64,000 nucleotides of DNA from Bacillota bacterium (GTDB lineage Bacteria > Bacillota_I > Bacilli_A > RF39 > UBA660), in contig JAEYYH010000029.1 of assembly GCA_023430885.1 (NCBI GenBank), forward strand, positions 1 through 64,000. The letters run 5' to 3'. The notes beneath the pieces were generated by a model. The model saw only the letters and a list, made by a program, of their open reading frames with translations, did no database searches and had not been told where the DNA came from. A program made the position numbers and the translations under genes. This document shows, in pieces, positions 63,638-64,000 of the stretch; position 1 is the stretch's first letter; every line of letters begins with the position of its first letter.

Positions 63638-64000
63638 ATGTTCGTGAAATGTGAAATATTAGACGAAAAAGATAAACATTTGCGTATGAAAAGTAAATCA
63701 TTTGATGCACCGGTTACTGATGAAGAAAAAAAACTGGTTGAAAAAATGATTAAACACTTAACATATAGTCAAATAGAACAATATGAAAAAAAATATAACT
63801 TAAGACCTGGCATGGGTCTAGCTTTTCCTCAGGTAGGAATTAATAAAAGACTAATTGTTATTGTTAATGAATACCAAAAAGGAAAATTTGATAATTATGT
63901 AGTTGTTAATCCTAAGATTGTAAGTCATTCTGAAGAAAAAATTGCTGCTGATGCTGGCGAAGGTTGCTTAAGTGTTAACCGTGAAGTTGAGGGCCATGTG
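63638..64000 (+). CDS. def: Peptide deformylase, N-terminal part (runs off the window)
   Basis: 121 codons visible. Motif 1 PGMGLAFPQVGI and motif 2 EGCLSV are both present; the HExxH motif lies beyond the end. The insertion-rich N-terminus (LTYSQIEQYEKKYNL) fits the type II enzymes of Gram-positives. Removes formyl groups from nascent proteins. Start ATG at 63638, with GGTGATG upstream; an in-frame alternative is not evident. Confidence 0.92.
   Translation, partial: MFVKCEILDEKDKHLRMKSKSFDAPVTDEEKKLVEKMIKHLTYSQIEQYEKKYNLRPGMGLAFPQVGINKRLIVIVNEYQKGKFDNYVVVNPKIVSHSEEKIAADAGEGCLSVNREVEGHV

Noticed and set aside
1..64000. tRNA, rRNA or insertion-sequence content
   Set aside because: I found no recognisable tRNA or rRNA sequence and no transposase-like protein; the intergenic spaces are mostly short and filled by promoters and terminators.

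Overview
This is a strongly AT-rich bacterial window that uses the standard bacterial code: TGA acts as a true stop, for example in the ATGA overlaps at 3882-3885 and 16388-16391. Shine-Dalgarno sites are strong and many transcription units end in short hairpins followed by T-runs. A CDP-glycerol-type polymerase, a PASTA protein, the sigA-dnaG-trmK block, rpsO-pnp, and small YjcZ-, YqfQ- and SpoIIM-like proteins all point to a monoderm Firmicute. I infer an uncultured Bacilli lineage of the gut 'Tenericutes-like' kind (RF39 or relatives), but no rRNA is present to confirm this.

Layout. 0.3-17.6 kb is a surface-polysaccharide locus on the minus strand in three transcription units. It holds glycosyltransferases, an O-antigen-type polymerase, a Wzx-like flippase, a GtrA protein, a TagF-like polymerase, and the Alg13-like and Alg14-like halves of a two-part glycosyltransferase. 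It also has a kinase / nucleotidyltransferase / HAD phosphatase set that probably makes an activated precursor. Two membrane-anchored polysaccharide deacetylases and a six-PASTA membrane protein follow (13-21 kb). 21-33.6 kb is mixed: a small prepilin, an FMN-binding lipoprotein, mnmA, an acyltransferase, a SpoIIM-like protein, a reduced SUF operon (C, one short B/D-type scaffold, S), a degenerate M29-like peptidase, a BtaA-like protein, an AlkD-like glycosylase, a heliorhodopsin and a HIT protein.

33.6-45.8 kb carries the most unusual content: two giant paralogous proteins (about 1701 and 1909 aa). Each starts with a type IV prepilin signal, continues into a long stalk of beta-sandwich repeats, and ends in tandem C-terminal modules that differ between the two copies. 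Two small membrane-anchored proteins lie between them. 46.5-64 kb is mostly housekeeping: a second BtaA-like gene behind a perfect sigma-A promoter, pnp, rpsO with a candidate S15 leader, trmK-sigA-dnaG, competence genes comEA-comEC, a SEDS protein, a YjcZ-like miniprotein, an ASCH protein, an MFS transporter and the start of peptide deformylase. comEA begins inside a perfect 19-bp hairpin that looks like a terminator or attenuator.

How the parts fit together. The polysaccharide locus, deacetylases, PASTA protein and SEDS protein build and modify the envelope. The giant prepilins would be displayed on a type IV pilus-like structure, which may also serve the ComEA/ComEC DNA-uptake route. The assembly ATPase, platform protein and prepilin peptidase are not in this window. 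The best candidates for new biology are the twin giant modular prepilins, the heliorhodopsin, the in-frame Alg14 fusion with its own internal ribosome site, the flippase-kinase fusion and the comEA hairpin.
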